Positions 15,411-24,846 are shown, numbered from the stretch's first letter. The stretch: 64,000 nt of DNA from Polynucleobacter wuianus (GCF_001659725.1 NZ_CP015922.1:558001-622000); one strand, 5' to 3'. Made by a program: numbers and translations. Notes: a model not told the origin generated them from the sequence alone.

Positions 15411-17687
15411 TTAGCGGTGGGACGGGCGCCAGCGTTTTAATAAGAGGGCGTTGCTCAAAACACAAAAGCTAGACAGCGCCATTGCACTACCAGCAAGCAT
15501 AGGTGACAGATAACCAAGGGCTGCCAATGGAATGCCAGTGGAATTAAAGGCAAAAGCCCAAAATAAATTCTGTTGAATCTTCTTCCAAGTTCTTTTAGAG
15601 ATATCAATTGCGTCAGCAACCAAGCTTGGGTCTCCCCGCATCAAAGTAATGCCGGCAGCCTGCATGGCGACGTCCGTGCCTGTAGACATTGCCATGCCAA
15701 CATCGGCCGTAGCTAACGCCGGGGCGTCATTGATGCCATCGCCAACCATGGCAACATATTGACGCGGATGCTCTTTGCTTGAAGTTTGCAGTTTGAGAAT
15801 GATCTCCGCTTTATTGCTTGGCATGATTTGTCCAAAGACTTTATCAATACCAATCGATTGCCCGACGCGATTAGCAGCGGCAGAGTTATCGCCTGAGAGC
15901 ATCACTGTGCGGATATGCAATTGATGTAAAGAATGAATCGCATCTTTTGCATTGGGTTTGAGCTCATCGCCAAATGCAATGATCGCTAGCGGTGAGGGTG
16001 GCAACTCTTGATTCATCAATATCGATACGGTTTGCCCTGCATCTAAAAGGGGTTGGACTTTACTTGATATTTCTGCCCAGCTTCCGGTGCCAGTCAATGA
16101 GGCAACGCTCTGCAGGGCAATGTTTTGACCCGCCCAGGGTCCAGAGTTCGGCTTGCCGGTAATGCCAATTCCTGCGATAGCTTGACTATCTGAAGGCGGT
16201 ATCGGTTTAACACCAGCATCTTTAGCAGCATCTAACAATGCTTTAGCGAGAGGGTGTTCGCTACCCATTTGCAATCCCGCTGCAGTAGCAAGCAGAATAT
16301 TTTCTTCTGATACATCGGTAACGGGTATAAAAGCCAATACCCTTGGTTTACCGATAGTGAGAGTGCCCGTCTTATCAAACGCCACAATATTTAAACGATG
16401 AGCAAGTTCCAATACCTGGGGATCTTTGATTAAGATACCGAACCGTGCTGCCACACCCGTGCCCGCCATGATCGCAGCTGGGGTTGCTAAACCTAGAGCG
16501 CAAGGGCAGGCAATAACGAGTACTGATACTGCGCGCAATATCGCAATCGAAGCGGAGTCCAAATAAAACCAATTGGCTATTCCAGTAATAATTGCAATAG
16601 CAATAACGCTGGGAACAAAAATCTCGCTGACGCGATCTACTAATTTCTGAATTGGCGCCTTCTGTGTTTGTGCATCCTCGACCAAAGTAATGATCTGAGA
16701 TAAAACACTTTCTACGCCTACTGCGTGCGCATCAATCACCAATACGCCTTCGCCATTGAGTGAGCCGCCAATTACTTTTGTGCCAAGTAATTTCTTGACA
16801 GGCTCGCTCTCGCCAGTAAGCAAGGACTCATCGATATGACTATTGCCAAACACAATCACGCCATCAACCGGAATACGTTCGCCAGGTAGAACTAGAATGC
16901 GGTCCTTCGGAAACACTTGATCTAAAGGAAGCTCATGGTATTGCTCTAAGAAAGTGCCTTCGCCAATTGCAACATTTGGATTGAGAACCTTGGCGTTTTC
17001 TGGCCAGAGTTTTTGTAAAGCGCGAATAGCTTCACTAGTTTGTTGCTTTGCTCTCGCTTCAAGCCACTTGCCTAGCAAGACCATGCAAATAATGACAGTT
17101 GAACCTTCAAAGTAGAGTTCATGACTTGCGTGAGGTGATGCAATCATTTGATACACGCTTAAGCCATAGGCCGCACTAGTGCCTAGCGCAACGAGTAAAT
17201 CCATATTGCCCGCGCCTGCAAGCAGTGATTTAAATCCAGCCTTATAAAAGCGCCAACCCAAAATGAATTGCACGGGAGTTGCTAAAAGAATTTGCCACTT
17301 TGGTGAGAGGGCCCAATGAATTCCAAAGGGCATCAGGAACATTGGTAAGAAGAGTGGGGCTGAGAGGGTAAAGCTAAGCAGAACCCGAGCCAAGCCATCC
17401 GAACCCCAAAAAGAGTGCGATTGTTTTGTTTGGGTATTTCCGTGGGGGGTGCTTAACTTGGCCTCGTAACCTGTTTTTTGGACGGCAGCAATGACCCCGG
17501 CAAGCATTGTTTCTGAGTTGGCTTTTAGGCGAACTTTTGCCTGCTCGGTAGCTAAATTGACGCTGGCAGCCTCTACCCCGGGAATTCTGTCTAACGCTTT
17601 TTCAACCCGTCCCACACAGGATGCACAGGTCATACCAGTGATATCGAGGGTAAGAATGGATGAATTTGGGTCGTTTTGACTGCTCAT
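15411..17687 (-). CDS. copA: Copper-translocating P1B-type ATPase CopA
   Basis: The 758-residue protein exports Cu(I) from the cytoplasm. A single N-terminal heavy-metal-associated domain carries GMTCASC at 18-24. The membrane ion-binding motif CPC is at 394-396, the phosphorylation site DKTGTLT begins at D438, TGES marks the actuator domain, the HP dipeptide of SEHPLAKAL lies in the nucleotide-binding domain, and GDGINDAPAL is the hinge. The C-terminal YLSPMLAGSAMALSS is the CopA membrane pair containing the M-x-x-S-S metal ligands. The gene is divergent from a copZ-like chaperone gene, a common pairing. No CueR or CopR regulator gene and no clear CueR palindrome is visible in the 53-base gap. 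Confidence 0.94.
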   Translation of the reverse strand: MSSQNDPNSSILTLDITGMTCASCVGRVEKALDRIPGVEAASVNLATEQAKVRLKANSETMLAGVIAAVQKTGYEAKLSTPHGNTQTKQSHSFWGSDGLARVLLSFTLSAPLFLPMFLMPFGIHWALSPKWQILLATPVQFILGWRFYKAGFKSLLAGAGNMDLLVALGTSAAYGLSVYQMIASPHASHELYFEGSTVIICMVLLGKWLEARAKQQTSEAIRALQKLWPENAKVLNPNVAIGEGTFLEQYHELPLDQVFPKDRILVLPGERIPVDGVIVFGNSHIDESLLTGESEPVKKLLGTKVIGGSLNGEGVLVIDAHAVGVESVLSQIITLVEDAQTQKAPIQKLVDRVSEIFVPSVIAIAIITGIANWFYLDSASIAILRAVSVLVIACPCALGLATPAAIMAGTGVAARFGILIKDPQVLELAHRLNIVAFDKTGTLTIGKPRVLAFIPVTDVSEENILLATAAGLQMGSEHPLAKALLDAAKDAGVKPIPPSDSQAIAGIGITGKPNSGPWAGQNIALQSVASLTGTGSWAEISSKVQPLLDAGQTVSILMNQELPPSPLAIIAFGDELKPNAKDAIHSLHQLHIRTVMLSGDNSAAANRVGQSIGIDKVFGQIMPSNKAEIILKLQTSSKEHPRQYVAMVGDGINDAPALATADVGMAMSTGTDVAMQAAGITLMRGDPSLVADAIDISKRTWKKIQQNLFWAFAFNSTGIPLAALGYLSPMLAGSAMALSSFCVLSNALLLKRWRPSHR

Positions 17688-17740
17688 ATAGAAGATAATC
17701 CACTAGATAGAGTACAAATTCAATGCAAACGGGGGGTTGT

Positions 17741-17935
17741 ATGTTGAATCTCAAAGTATCAGGAATGACCTGTGCCGGCTGTATTAATGCCGTGACTAGA
17801 GCAGTTCAGTCTCAGGATCCAAGCGCGAAAGTCCTAGCGGATCTAGCAACCCAGACTGTCACCTTAGAAACCACCTTGTCCTCTGCTGAGGCAAGCCAGC
17901 TTATAACAGATGCTGGTTTTCCAGTTGTTCAATAG
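17741..17935 (+). CDS. Heavy-metal-associated copper chaperone, CopZ-like
   Basis: This 64-residue protein consists only of an HMA domain. C11 and C14 in GMTCAGC bind the metal, followed by the expected helix (INAVTRAVQS) and DLATQTVTLE strand. The start at ATG 17741 is preferred over ATG 17723 because it leaves a domain-only protein of normal size and has a G-rich ribosome-binding site (GGGGGG) about six bases upstream. CopZ-type proteins hand Cu(I) to CopA, and the gene is divergent from copA. Substrate assignment follows from that neighbour. Confidence 0.88.
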   Translation: MLNLKVSGMTCAGCINAVTRAVQSQDPSAKVLADLATQTVTLETTLSSAEASQLITDAGFPVVQ

Positions 17936-18000
17936 GTGTTTGTTTAGAATGTCGGCAAACCTAACAAAAACAGTATTTTGTTCCTAAAGGATCGTGATTT

Positions 18001-18648
18001 ATGTTCTTCAGTAAGTTAATGCCTCACGATGGTAATTTCTTCGAATTGTTCAATGAGCATGCTGGAAATATAGTTGCCGCTTCAGAATCTTTTCTGAAGT
18101 TTGTTGAGCACTACAACGATGAAGCCTTGCGCGCAAAATACACTCAAGAAGTAGACAAGGCAGAGCATGCTTGCGATGATGTGGTGAAAGAGGTGCATCG
18201 CCGCCTTCACAAAACATTTATCACTCCAATCGATCGTGATCAAATCTTCTCGCTTATCAATACGATGGATGACGTAGCGGATCTTTTGCAAAACGGTACG
18301 GAAGCAATGCATTTGTACGATGTAAAACAAATGACCCCAGAAATGTTGCAGATGGCTGAGTTATGTAATCAATGTTGTATCAGCATGAGAAATGCCGTTG
18401 CGACATTAAAAGATATTTCTGATCCCGAAGTAGCTAAAGCGGCCCTGAAGACTTGTGATGAGATTGATCACTTGGAATCTGGCGCTGACCGCCTGCTATC
18501 AACCGCTATCACGAGACTTTTCCGTGAAGACATTGAAGTGCGGGAGCTCATTAAGTGCCAACGTATCTACGAATTGCTTGAGGAAGTAACTGATAAATGT
18601 GAAGACGTTGCCAATTTGGTTGAAGGCATCGTTCTTGAAAACTCTTAA
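18001..18648 (+). CDS. DUF47 (PhoU-like) protein paired with the phosphate transporter
   Basis: The 215-residue all-helical protein matches DUF47, a PhoU-related family usually encoded with low-affinity Pit transporters and thought to modulate them. Recognisable parts are FFSKLMPHDGNFFELFNEHA, KAEHACDDVVKEVHRRL, the acidic TPIDRDQIFSLINTMDDVAD motif near residues 78-96 and a repeat with CDEIDHLESGAD. Such acidic motifs bind multinuclear metal clusters in PhoU proteins. The Pit gene begins 11 bases after the stop, so the two are one transcription unit. A regulatory role in phosphate entry is inferred from the family and pairing. Confidence 0.88.
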   Translation: MFFSKLMPHDGNFFELFNEHAGNIVAASESFLKFVEHYNDEALRAKYTQEVDKAEHACDDVVKEVHRRLHKTFITPIDRDQIFSLINTMDDVADLLQNGTEAMHLYDVKQMTPEMLQMAELCNQCCISMRNAVATLKDISDPEVAKAALKTCDEIDHLESGADRLLSTAITRLFREDIEVRELIKCQRIYELLEEVTDKCEDVANLVEGIVLENS

Positions 18649-18659
18649 GGCGAAATAAG

Positions 18660-19670
18660 TTGCCAGCGACAGATGTAGCTTTCTGGGTAGTAGCGCTACT
18701 AGTAATCCTAGCGCTTGGATTCGACTTCATGAATGGATTTCATGATGCGGCTAACTCCATTGCTACAGTTGTTTCAACAGGCGTTCTTAAGCCACAACAA
18801 GCGGTAGTCTTTGCCGCCTTCTTCAATTTCCTTGCAATCTTTATCTTTCATTTAAGTGTTGCGGCGACAGTTGGCAAGGGAATTGTTCATCCTGCAGCAG
18901 TAGATTTGCATGTCATCTTCGGCGCTTTGGTTGGCGCAATCGTTTGGAATATAGTGACTTGGTATTACGGCATTCCATCGAGTTCATCCCATGCTTTGAT
19001 TGGCGGTCTAGTTGGTGCTGCACTACCAAAAGCAGGAGTTGACGGCTTGGTGTGGTCTGGAATCATCAAAACCGTATCTTTTATTTTCATTTCGCCACTG
19101 GTAGGTTTCTTGCTAGGTTCACTCATGATGTTGTTGGTGGCCTGGGTGTGCAAGAACGCAAACCTTGCCAAGACAGATCGTTGGTTCCGTCGCTTACAGT
19201 TGGTTTCAGCTAGTGCTTACAGCTTGGGTCATGGTGGTAACGATGCACAAAAAACGATCGGTATTATTTGGCTGCTCTTGATCATTACAGGCTACGCTGA
19301 AGCTGGTGCAAAGATGCCTCCAACCTGGACCATTATTTGTTGTTATATCGCTATTGCGATGGGGACGATGTTTGGTGGTTGGCGGATTGTGAAAACGATG
19401 GGACAGAAATTAACCAAGCTTAAGCCCGTAGGGGGCTTCTGTGCTGAGACTGGTGGCGCAATTACATTGTTTGCTGCAACAGCCTTGGGTGTACCTGTCT
19501 CAACTACCCACACCATTACTGGGGCTATTGTTGGCGTGGGTTCCACTCAGAGGGCAAGCGCAGTACGTTGGGGTGTAGCCGGAAATATCGTGTGGGCATG
19601 GATTTTCACCATTCCAGCAACTGCATTGATGTCGATGCTGGTTTATTACCTCAGCTTAATGATCTTTTAA
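18660..19670 (+). CDS. pit: Low-affinity inorganic phosphate transporter (Pit family)
   Basis: The 336 residues contain about ten hydrophobic helices. The two inverted family signatures are present: FMNGFHDAANSIAT near residues 24-37 and LGHGGNDAQKTIG near 189-201. PSSSSHALIGG and VPVSTTHTITGAIVG are the duplicated substrate-path motifs. Family members import phosphate as a metal-phosphate complex with protons. The start is a TTG at 18660, preceded by AAGG; no ATG is available before the first helix. It follows the DUF47 gene closely, and the pair is typical for betaproteobacteria. Confidence 0.93.
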   Translation: MPATDVAFWVVALLVILALGFDFMNGFHDAANSIATVVSTGVLKPQQAVVFAAFFNFLAIFIFHLSVAATVGKGIVHPAAVDLHVIFGALVGAIVWNIVTWYYGIPSSSSHALIGGLVGAALPKAGVDGLVWSGIIKTVSFIFISPLVGFLLGSLMMLLVAWVCKNANLAKTDRWFRRLQLVSASAYSLGHGGNDAQKTIGIIWLLLIITGYAEAGAKMPPTWTIICCYIAIAMGTMFGGWRIVKTMGQKLTKLKPVGGFCAETGGAITLFAATALGVPVSTTHTITGAIVGVGSTQRASAVRWGVAGNIVWAWIFTIPATALMSMLVYYLSLMIF

Positions 19671-19808
19671 TTTAGCCTCTAAAGATCTCTCTATCTCATT
19701 TCAAGCAATTTTTGGCTGGTGCGGTTAATCTACCTGCTATTCAATAAAAAATTCCATTTAGCAAGTCTGGGTTGATATCTCTAGATTTGCACATTCTAGG
19801 AGAAGGTA

Positions 19809-20897
19809 GTGTCAGTGACTGTAGAAGCTGTTCAGGGAGCTTTAAAAAGCTTAATTGATCCAAATACCAAGATCGATTTTGTAACGGCAAAAAATGTAAA
19901 GAACCTAAAAGTAGACTCTGGCGATGTCTCGATGGATGTCGTGCTGGGCTATCCTGCAAAAAGTCAATTTGACACAATCCGCAAAGCGATCATTAATAGT
20001 ATTCGTGAATTGCCTGGCGTCAAGAATGTTAGTGTCAATGTCTCTAGTCAAATTGTTGCTCACGCAGTACAGCGTGGTGTGAAGTTACTTCCTGGTGTAA
20101 AAAATATTATTGCGGTGGCAAGTGGCAAAGGCGGTGTTGGTAAATCCACTACTGCAGTTAATTTAGCATTAGCGCTTGCAGCAGAGGGTGCGCAAGTTGG
20201 TATGTTGGATGCAGATATTTATGGTCCAAGTCAGCCAATGATGTTGGGCATTACTGGTAGGCCAGAATCGATTGAAGAGAATACGATTGAGCCGATGGAA
20301 GGTCATGGACTTCAAGCAAGCTCTATTGGCTTTTTGATTGAGGAAGATGCACCCATGGTATGGCGTGGCCCAATGGTGACTTCTGCTTTGGAGCAATTGC
20401 TGCGCCAAACTCGCTGGCGTGATCTAGATTATTTGATTGTTGATATGCCTCCGGGCACCGGTGACATTCAGTTAACTTTGTCGCAAAAAGTTCCCGTGAC
20501 TGGTTCTGTCATTGTGACGACACCGCAAGATATTGCTTTGCTAGATGCTCGTAAGGGTCTCAAGATGTTTGAGAAGGTTGGTGTCCCAATCATCGGCATT
20601 ATTGAAAACATGAGTACTTATATTTGTCCTGGCTGTGGCCATGAAGAGCATGTCTTTGGTAGTGGTGGCGGCGAAAAGATGTGCAAAGAGTACGGCGTCG
20701 AATTTTTGGGTGCATTGCCTTTGAATCTCTCGATACGTGAGCAAGCTGATGCAGGACGTCCAACTGTCATTGCTGATCCTGAAGGGGCTATTAGTGCAAT
20801 CTATAAAAATATTGCCCGGCAGGTTGCGATTCGAGTCGCCACCCTTGCCAAAGATATGAGTAGTAAATTCCCAAACATAGTGGTTCAAAACACTTAA
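19809..20897 (+). CDS. apbC: Iron-sulfur cluster carrier ATPase ApbC/Mrp
   Basis: ApbC (Mrp, NBP35 family) binds and transfers Fe-S clusters in the cytoplasm. Residues 1-85 are the MIP18/DUF59-like domain. The deviant Walker A motif GKGGVGKS is at 106-113, DADIYGPSQPMM follows, and DMPPGTGD is the Walker B/switch region. The cluster-binding CxxC is in the ICPGCG segment near residues 271-275. The GTG start is used because no better codon precedes the conserved N-terminus. At 362 residues it is full length. It lies 14 bases before the DUF3305 gene of the formate dehydrogenase locus, so it may be co-transcribed with a locus that needs many Fe-S clusters. Confidence 0.94.
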   Translation: MSVTVEAVQGALKSLIDPNTKIDFVTAKNVKNLKVDSGDVSMDVVLGYPAKSQFDTIRKAIINSIRELPGVKNVSVNVSSQIVAHAVQRGVKLLPGVKNIIAVASGKGGVGKSTTAVNLALALAAEGAQVGMLDADIYGPSQPMMLGITGRPESIEENTIEPMEGHGLQASSIGFLIEEDAPMVWRGPMVTSALEQLLRQTRWRDLDYLIVDMPPGTGDIQLTLSQKVPVTGSVIVTTPQDIALLDARKGLKMFEKVGVPIIGIIENMSTYICPGCGHEEHVFGSGGGEKMCKEYGVEFLGALPLNLSIREQADAGRPTVIADPEGAISAIYKNIARQVAIRVATLAKDMSSKFPNIVVQNT

Positions 20898-20911
20898 GGC
20901 TCTGAGGACTT

Positions 20912-21445
20912 ATGCGCTTTGCAGTATTGATGCGTAAACAAAATATGGATAACCCATGGGTTTCATACCGATGGGCCCCTCACGAGGTAATGCCTGATTT
21001 CGGAGAGTTCAACAGCAATTCGAGCAATTCGATTACGGGCCAGTTTTTAGGGCGCGATAACGAAGGCGAATCTTGGTTGTTTACTGGCTTTGAATTGAAT
21101 CTTTTTCCTGATGAGGCTGAGGGCTACTATCTCAATGTGACTGCTACAACACCATGTTGGTTTGTGATGTGGCGCTTAGAAGAAGATATCGATCGTTATG
21201 TTGATGCCCAGTCTCTTGAAATTGCAAAAGCAGATGCAAATATCGCCGTTCCTCATCGTATCTGTGTAAGTTATAACGAGGCCGCCCGTTTGCTGGATGG
21301 TGGTGAGTCTGTCGATACCGTTCCGATGAATGATGAACACACCTCTTGGCTGCAGGAGTATGTAAACGAAAAATATCGACCTGAGCCTAAAAAACGTCAT
21401 AAGCCTGCATCATTTAAAGGTGCTGAGCGTCCTGCGGAGAAATAA
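20912..21445 (+). CDS. DUF3305 protein of the formate dehydrogenase locus
   Basis: This 177-residue soluble protein matches DUF3305, found almost only in front of DUF3306 and multi-cluster ferredoxin genes in formate dehydrogenase loci of Proteobacteria. Visible blocks are NPWVSYRWAPHEVMP, ESWLFTGFELNLFPDEAEGYYLN, PCWFVMWRLEED and ISYNEAARLLDGGE-like sequence near the C-terminus. The function is not known; association with assembly of the molybdoenzyme is inferred from location. Its stop overlaps the next ATG by one base. Confidence 0.82.
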   Translation: MRFAVLMRKQNMDNPWVSYRWAPHEVMPDFGEFNSNSSNSITGQFLGRDNEGESWLFTGFELNLFPDEAEGYYLNVTATTPCWFVMWRLEEDIDRYVDAQSLEIAKADANIAVPHRICVSYNEAARLLDGGESVDTVPMNDEHTSWLQEYVNEKYRPEPKKRHKPASFKGAERPAEK

Positions 21446-21999
21446 TGACTGATGGTTTTCTAAGTCGCTGGTCGCGCCGCAAGGCTGGCAAACAAGATGA
21501 GCTTCCTGAGCAGGCAAAAGAAGTTGCTCAGACATCTGCGTCGATCCCTTCTGAAGTTAAGGAGCCCAATGGCGATAAACCACCGGTAACCTTAGATGAT
21601 GTGGAAAAGATTGATCGGTTCGACCCTGATTTTTCTGCATTCATGAAATCCGATGTTGATCCCGCCGTGCAGCAGGCTGCTCTCAAGAAAATGTTTACGG
21701 ATCCGCACTTCAACGTGATGGATGGCCTTGATATTTACATTGACGACTACTCCAAGCCAGATCCATTGCCGCCTGGAATGCTCGAAAGAATGGCGCAAAG
21801 CGGTATGCTCAATTTGTTTCAAAAGACTGATGAGGGAGGCACCAAGGCGAGCGATCAGGCTGTTGGAGCGGCAGGCCCTGATAAACCAGCTTTAGAAGCT
21901 TCTTCTGAAAGTGATTTAACATCCACTCAATCCCAAGAACTGGAAAAATCCACCAACTTGGATGAAATGCCGATAGAGTCAGATAAGAAAAAAACCTAA
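21445..21999 (+). CDS. DUF3306 protein of the formate dehydrogenase locus
   Basis: The N-terminus GFLSRWSRRKAG and the central IDRFDPDFSAFMKSDVDP block with QQAALKKMFTDPHFNVMDGL are the DUF3306 signature. The C-terminal 60 residues are acidic, Ser- and Glu-rich and probably disordered. The protein is 184 residues, soluble, and overlaps the DUF3305 gene by one base. These two families travel together with formate dehydrogenase genes; their activity is unknown. Confidence 0.82.
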   Translation: MTDGFLSRWSRRKAGKQDELPEQAKEVAQTSASIPSEVKEPNGDKPPVTLDDVEKIDRFDPDFSAFMKSDVDPAVQQAALKKMFTDPHFNVMDGLDIYIDDYSKPDPLPPGMLERMAQSGMLNLFQKTDEGGTKASDQAVGAAGPDKPALEASSESDLTSTQSQELEKSTNLDEMPIESDKKKT

Positions 22000-22010
22000 G
22001 AAGGTTGTCA

Positions 22011-24101
22011 ATGAGTCAAAAATTAGTCTGTAACTGCAATGGCACGATGCCACTAGATGCGAAGGCTTTGGGAGTTACTGTTCATCAATCTCTATGTAGG
22101 CAAGAGCTTGGATCTTTTATTAAGGCTCTTGATGGCTCTGAAGAGTTAGTTATTGCTTGTACACAAGAAGGCGCCCTGTTTACTGAGATAGCAGAGCAAT
22201 CTGAAAAGCCCTTGGTGGCGCCACTGCGCTTTGTCAATATTCGTGAAGTAGCTGGCTGGACGCAAGAAGCAAAATTATCGGGACCAAAGATTGCGGCTTT
22301 ATTGGCCTTGGCCGATATGCCAGAAGCAGAACCCGTGCCCGTAGTGAATTACGAAAGCCAAGGAAGGTTATTGATTGTTGGTCCTGGATCACAAGCAATT
22401 CCTTGGGCAGAAAAGATTTCTATTTCTTTAGATGTTTCTGTTCTCTGTACTGAGCCAGGCGATTTACCGCTGACACGTAACTATCCAATTTATAGCGGAC
22501 TCATTACAAAGTTGGATGGGTATCTTGGCAATTTCTCGGTGGATTGGGATCTACAAAACCCAATTGATCCAGAGATGTGTACGCGTTGCGGGGCTTGCCT
22601 TGAAGCTTGTCCTGAAAATGCGATTGATCTTTCATTTCAAATTGATTTGGAGAAATGCAAATCGCACCGAGCTTGCGTGACAGCGTGTGCCAGTATTGGC
22701 GCTATAGCTTTTGATCGATCTGATCGTAAACGTAATGCTGAGTTTGATTTGATTTTGGATTTACGTGCCGATCCTAAAATGCGCATGAGCCAAACTCCGC
22801 AAGGTTACTTTGCTCCAGGCAAGGATCCACTTGATCAAGCTTTGGTAGTCAACCAATTGCTAGAGATGGTTGGTGAGTTCGAGAAGCCAAAGTATTTTGT
22901 CTACAACGAAAAAGTCTGTGCGCATGGCCGCAACGGCAAGGTGGGGTGCAGTGCCTGTATTGATGTCTGCTCAACTGGTGCTATCAGTTCTATATTTAAG
23001 AGTGGGCAGGGCACTGTTGAGGTCAATCCAAATCTTTGTATGGGTTGCGGCGCTTGTTCCACAGTCTGCCCGTCTGGCGCAATGCGCTACAACTATCCGA
23101 GCGTTCCGCATCAAGGTAAAGAATTAAAAACTCTCGCCACCGTGTTTCAGGCGGAGGCGAAGAAACTCGATCAATCAGCAGCCCCAAGCTTGCTTCTGCA
23201 TACCCTGAAGGCTGGCACTCAAATGATTGATGGCCTAGGCCGCTCTGCCCATGTGATGCCAAAGCAATATGAGGCATTACCATCTTTTGTGATCCCGTAT
23301 GGTATTGAACATATCGCTTCCACTGGTTTGGACCTTTGGTTGGGCGCTCTGACTTACGGCTTTGCTGAAGTAATCTTGTTATTGAGTGGGGATGAAGATC
23401 CTGCATACCGTGCTGCTCTCGAAGAACAGTCTCAATTAGCAAACGCCATCCTAAAAGCTTATGGCTTTAACGAGCGTATCCAATTGGTCATGGCCAATTC
23501 GGTAGAAGACTTGCAAGTAATCTCTCAGGCGATGGGCGCTTTGCGTCAGCGAGGTGCACTAAATTCAATTTGTACGCCTGCCAGTTACGGCTTGTCAAAT
23601 CAAAAGCGCGAAACTTTAGAAGCTGCTCTAGAGTATTTGCAAAAGCAAGCAAAGACTCCATTGCCAGAAGCGGGCGTTGCTCTACCTAAAAATGCATTAT
23701 TAGGCGGCTTAGCGATAAATAAAGATGCCTGTACTTTATGTATGTCTTGTGTCAGTAGCTGTCCAGAGGGCGCGCTCCTCGATAATCCTGATGAGCCCAT
23801 TCTGTCCTTCATTGAAAAGCAGTGCGTGCAATGTGGCATCTGCGCGCAAACTTGCCCTGAGCATGCATTGACCTTAGAGCCCCGTTTGCAAACGGTTGAG
23901 CAGCGTAAGCAAAAAGTGGCACTCAATCAGACTCAAGCGTTCCATTGCATTAGTTGCGGAAAACCCTTTGGTACTGCGAAGATGGTTGATCTCATGTTGA
24001 CCAAGTTGGGGGCGCACGGTGCTTTTGCTGGAGCAGCAATGGATCGTCTAAAGATGTGCGGCGATTGTCGAGTGGTAGATATGGTGAAAAAAGAAATATG
24101 A
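22011..24101 (+). CDS. Multi-cluster 4Fe-4S ferredoxin protein of the formate dehydrogenase locus
   Basis: The ATG at 22011 is chosen over the TTG at 22005 because AAGAAGG ends six bases before it. The 696-residue protein holds several cluster motifs. Two adjacent ones lie near residues 190-225 (CTRCGACLEACP, then CKSHRACVTAC). A second pair lies near 310-355 (GCSACIDVC, CMGCGACSTVCP), a third near 570-620 (CTLCMSCVSSCP, CVQCGICAQTCP), and two CxxC pairs are at the C-terminus. It resembles large cytoplasmic ferredoxins encoded beside formate dehydrogenases, and may pass electrons to or from the enzyme or supply its clusters. The N-terminal ~170 residues look like a separate alpha/beta domain. 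Confidence 0.82.
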   Translation: MSQKLVCNCNGTMPLDAKALGVTVHQSLCRQELGSFIKALDGSEELVIACTQEGALFTEIAEQSEKPLVAPLRFVNIREVAGWTQEAKLSGPKIAALLALADMPEAEPVPVVNYESQGRLLIVGPGSQAIPWAEKISISLDVSVLCTEPGDLPLTRNYPIYSGLITKLDGYLGNFSVDWDLQNPIDPEMCTRCGACLEACPENAIDLSFQIDLEKCKSHRACVTACASIGAIAFDRSDRKRNAEFDLILDLRADPKMRMSQTPQGYFAPGKDPLDQALVVNQLLEMVGEFEKPKYFVYNEKVCAHGRNGKVGCSACIDVCSTGAISSIFKSGQGTVEVNPNLCMGCGACSTVCPSGAMRYNYPSVPHQGKELKTLATVFQAEAKKLDQSAAPSLLLHTLKAGTQMIDGLGRSAHVMPKQYEALPSFVIPYGIEHIASTGLDLWLGALTYGFAEVILLLSGDEDPAYRAALEEQSQLANAILKAYGFNERIQLVMANSVEDLQVISQAMGALRQRGALNSICTPASYGLSNQKRETLEAALEYLQKQAKTPLPEAGVALPKNALLGGLAINKDACTLCMSCVSSCPEGALLDNPDEPILSFIEKQCVQCGICAQTCPEHALTLEPRLQTVEQRKQKVALNQTQAFHCISCGKPFGTAKMVDLMLTKLGAHGAFAGAAMDRLKMCGDCRVVDMVKKEI

Positions 24102-24730
24102 GCACAAAAGAGAATGCATCAACCGAAGTAGGTGAAGTGGGTTTGCCAGAAGATTTAGCGAGAGCCGACCTTTATGGTTTGATTGCGAGATTTTTTCATT
24201 TGCCACCAGATCAAGAGTTACTAAATCAAATAGCTGCAACTGCCGATCAACAGGATGCGGCTGATGAGGCGCCTTTAGCTAAGGTGTGGATGGATGTAGT
24301 TGAAGTAGCTAAAAATAATCCGGCCAAGGCCTGGCATGATGAGTTTGATCTAAATTTCATTAGCGTAGGTAAGCCCAATGTGGTGCTCAATGGCTCTTTC
24401 TACATGGCCGGTCACTTGAATGAAAGGCCATTGGTCAATATTCGTAATGCTTTGGCGGAATTTGGTCTGGAATCAGCAGAAGAAGTTACGGAAACTGAAG
24501 ACCATATTTCTGCGCTATGTGAGGTGATGCGTTATCTCATCGCGGGGGATGATGTTGAGGTATCAAACCTTACAAACCAAAGGGTTTTTTTCAATGAGCA
24601 TATTCGCCCCTGGTATGAGGAGATGTGCGATGCCATTGAGGCCATTCCTGAAATGCACCTTTATCGTCCAGTAGCCGCTCTTACAAGAGAATTTCTGGCT
24701 ATTGAAGGCCAAGGTTTTGACATGCTTTAA
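24098..24730 (+). CDS. TorD/DmsD-family molybdoenzyme chaperone
   Basis: The 210-residue all-helical protein matches the TorD-like chaperone family that binds Tat signal peptides of molybdoenzymes and assists cofactor insertion. Typical blocks are LPEDLARADLYGLIARFFHLPPD near the N-terminus, LNGSFYMAGHLNERPL near residues 93-108, and the DHISALCEVMRYLI helix. The ATG at 24098 overlaps the upstream TGA (ATGA), so the frame before it is not used. Its client is most likely the FdhA precursor encoded 400 bases downstream. Confidence 0.87.
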   Translation: MSTKENASTEVGEVGLPEDLARADLYGLIARFFHLPPDQELLNQIAATADQQDAADEAPLAKVWMDVVEVAKNNPAKAWHDEFDLNFISVGKPNVVLNGSFYMAGHLNERPLVNIRNALAEFGLESAEEVTETEDHISALCEVMRYLIAGDDVEVSNLTNQRVFFNEHIRPWYEEMCDAIEAIPEMHLYRPVAALTREFLAIEGQGFDML

Positions 24731-24808
24731 TGTTGCACCGCATCAAAGGGAATGTCCTAGCAACTCCTTGTGAAGCCAATATGTCAAAAGTGCGATTTCC
24801 TATTACAC

Positions 24809-24822
24809 TTGATCGAGATCAA
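24809..24822. promoter_or_regulatory. FNR/ANR-type binding site upstream of the formate dehydrogenase structural genes
   Basis: TTGATCGAGATCAA matches the FNR consensus TTGAT-N4-ATCAA at every fixed position and is extended to a 16-base palindrome by flanking C and G. It lies in the 116-base gap between the chaperone gene and the small Tat protein. Its centre is only about 31 bases before ATG 24847, so a classical activating position would put the transcription start inside the gene; repression or a different start choice must be considered. Confidence 0.6.
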
Positions 24823-24846
24823 GAATAAATTAATAGGAGCATGCAT

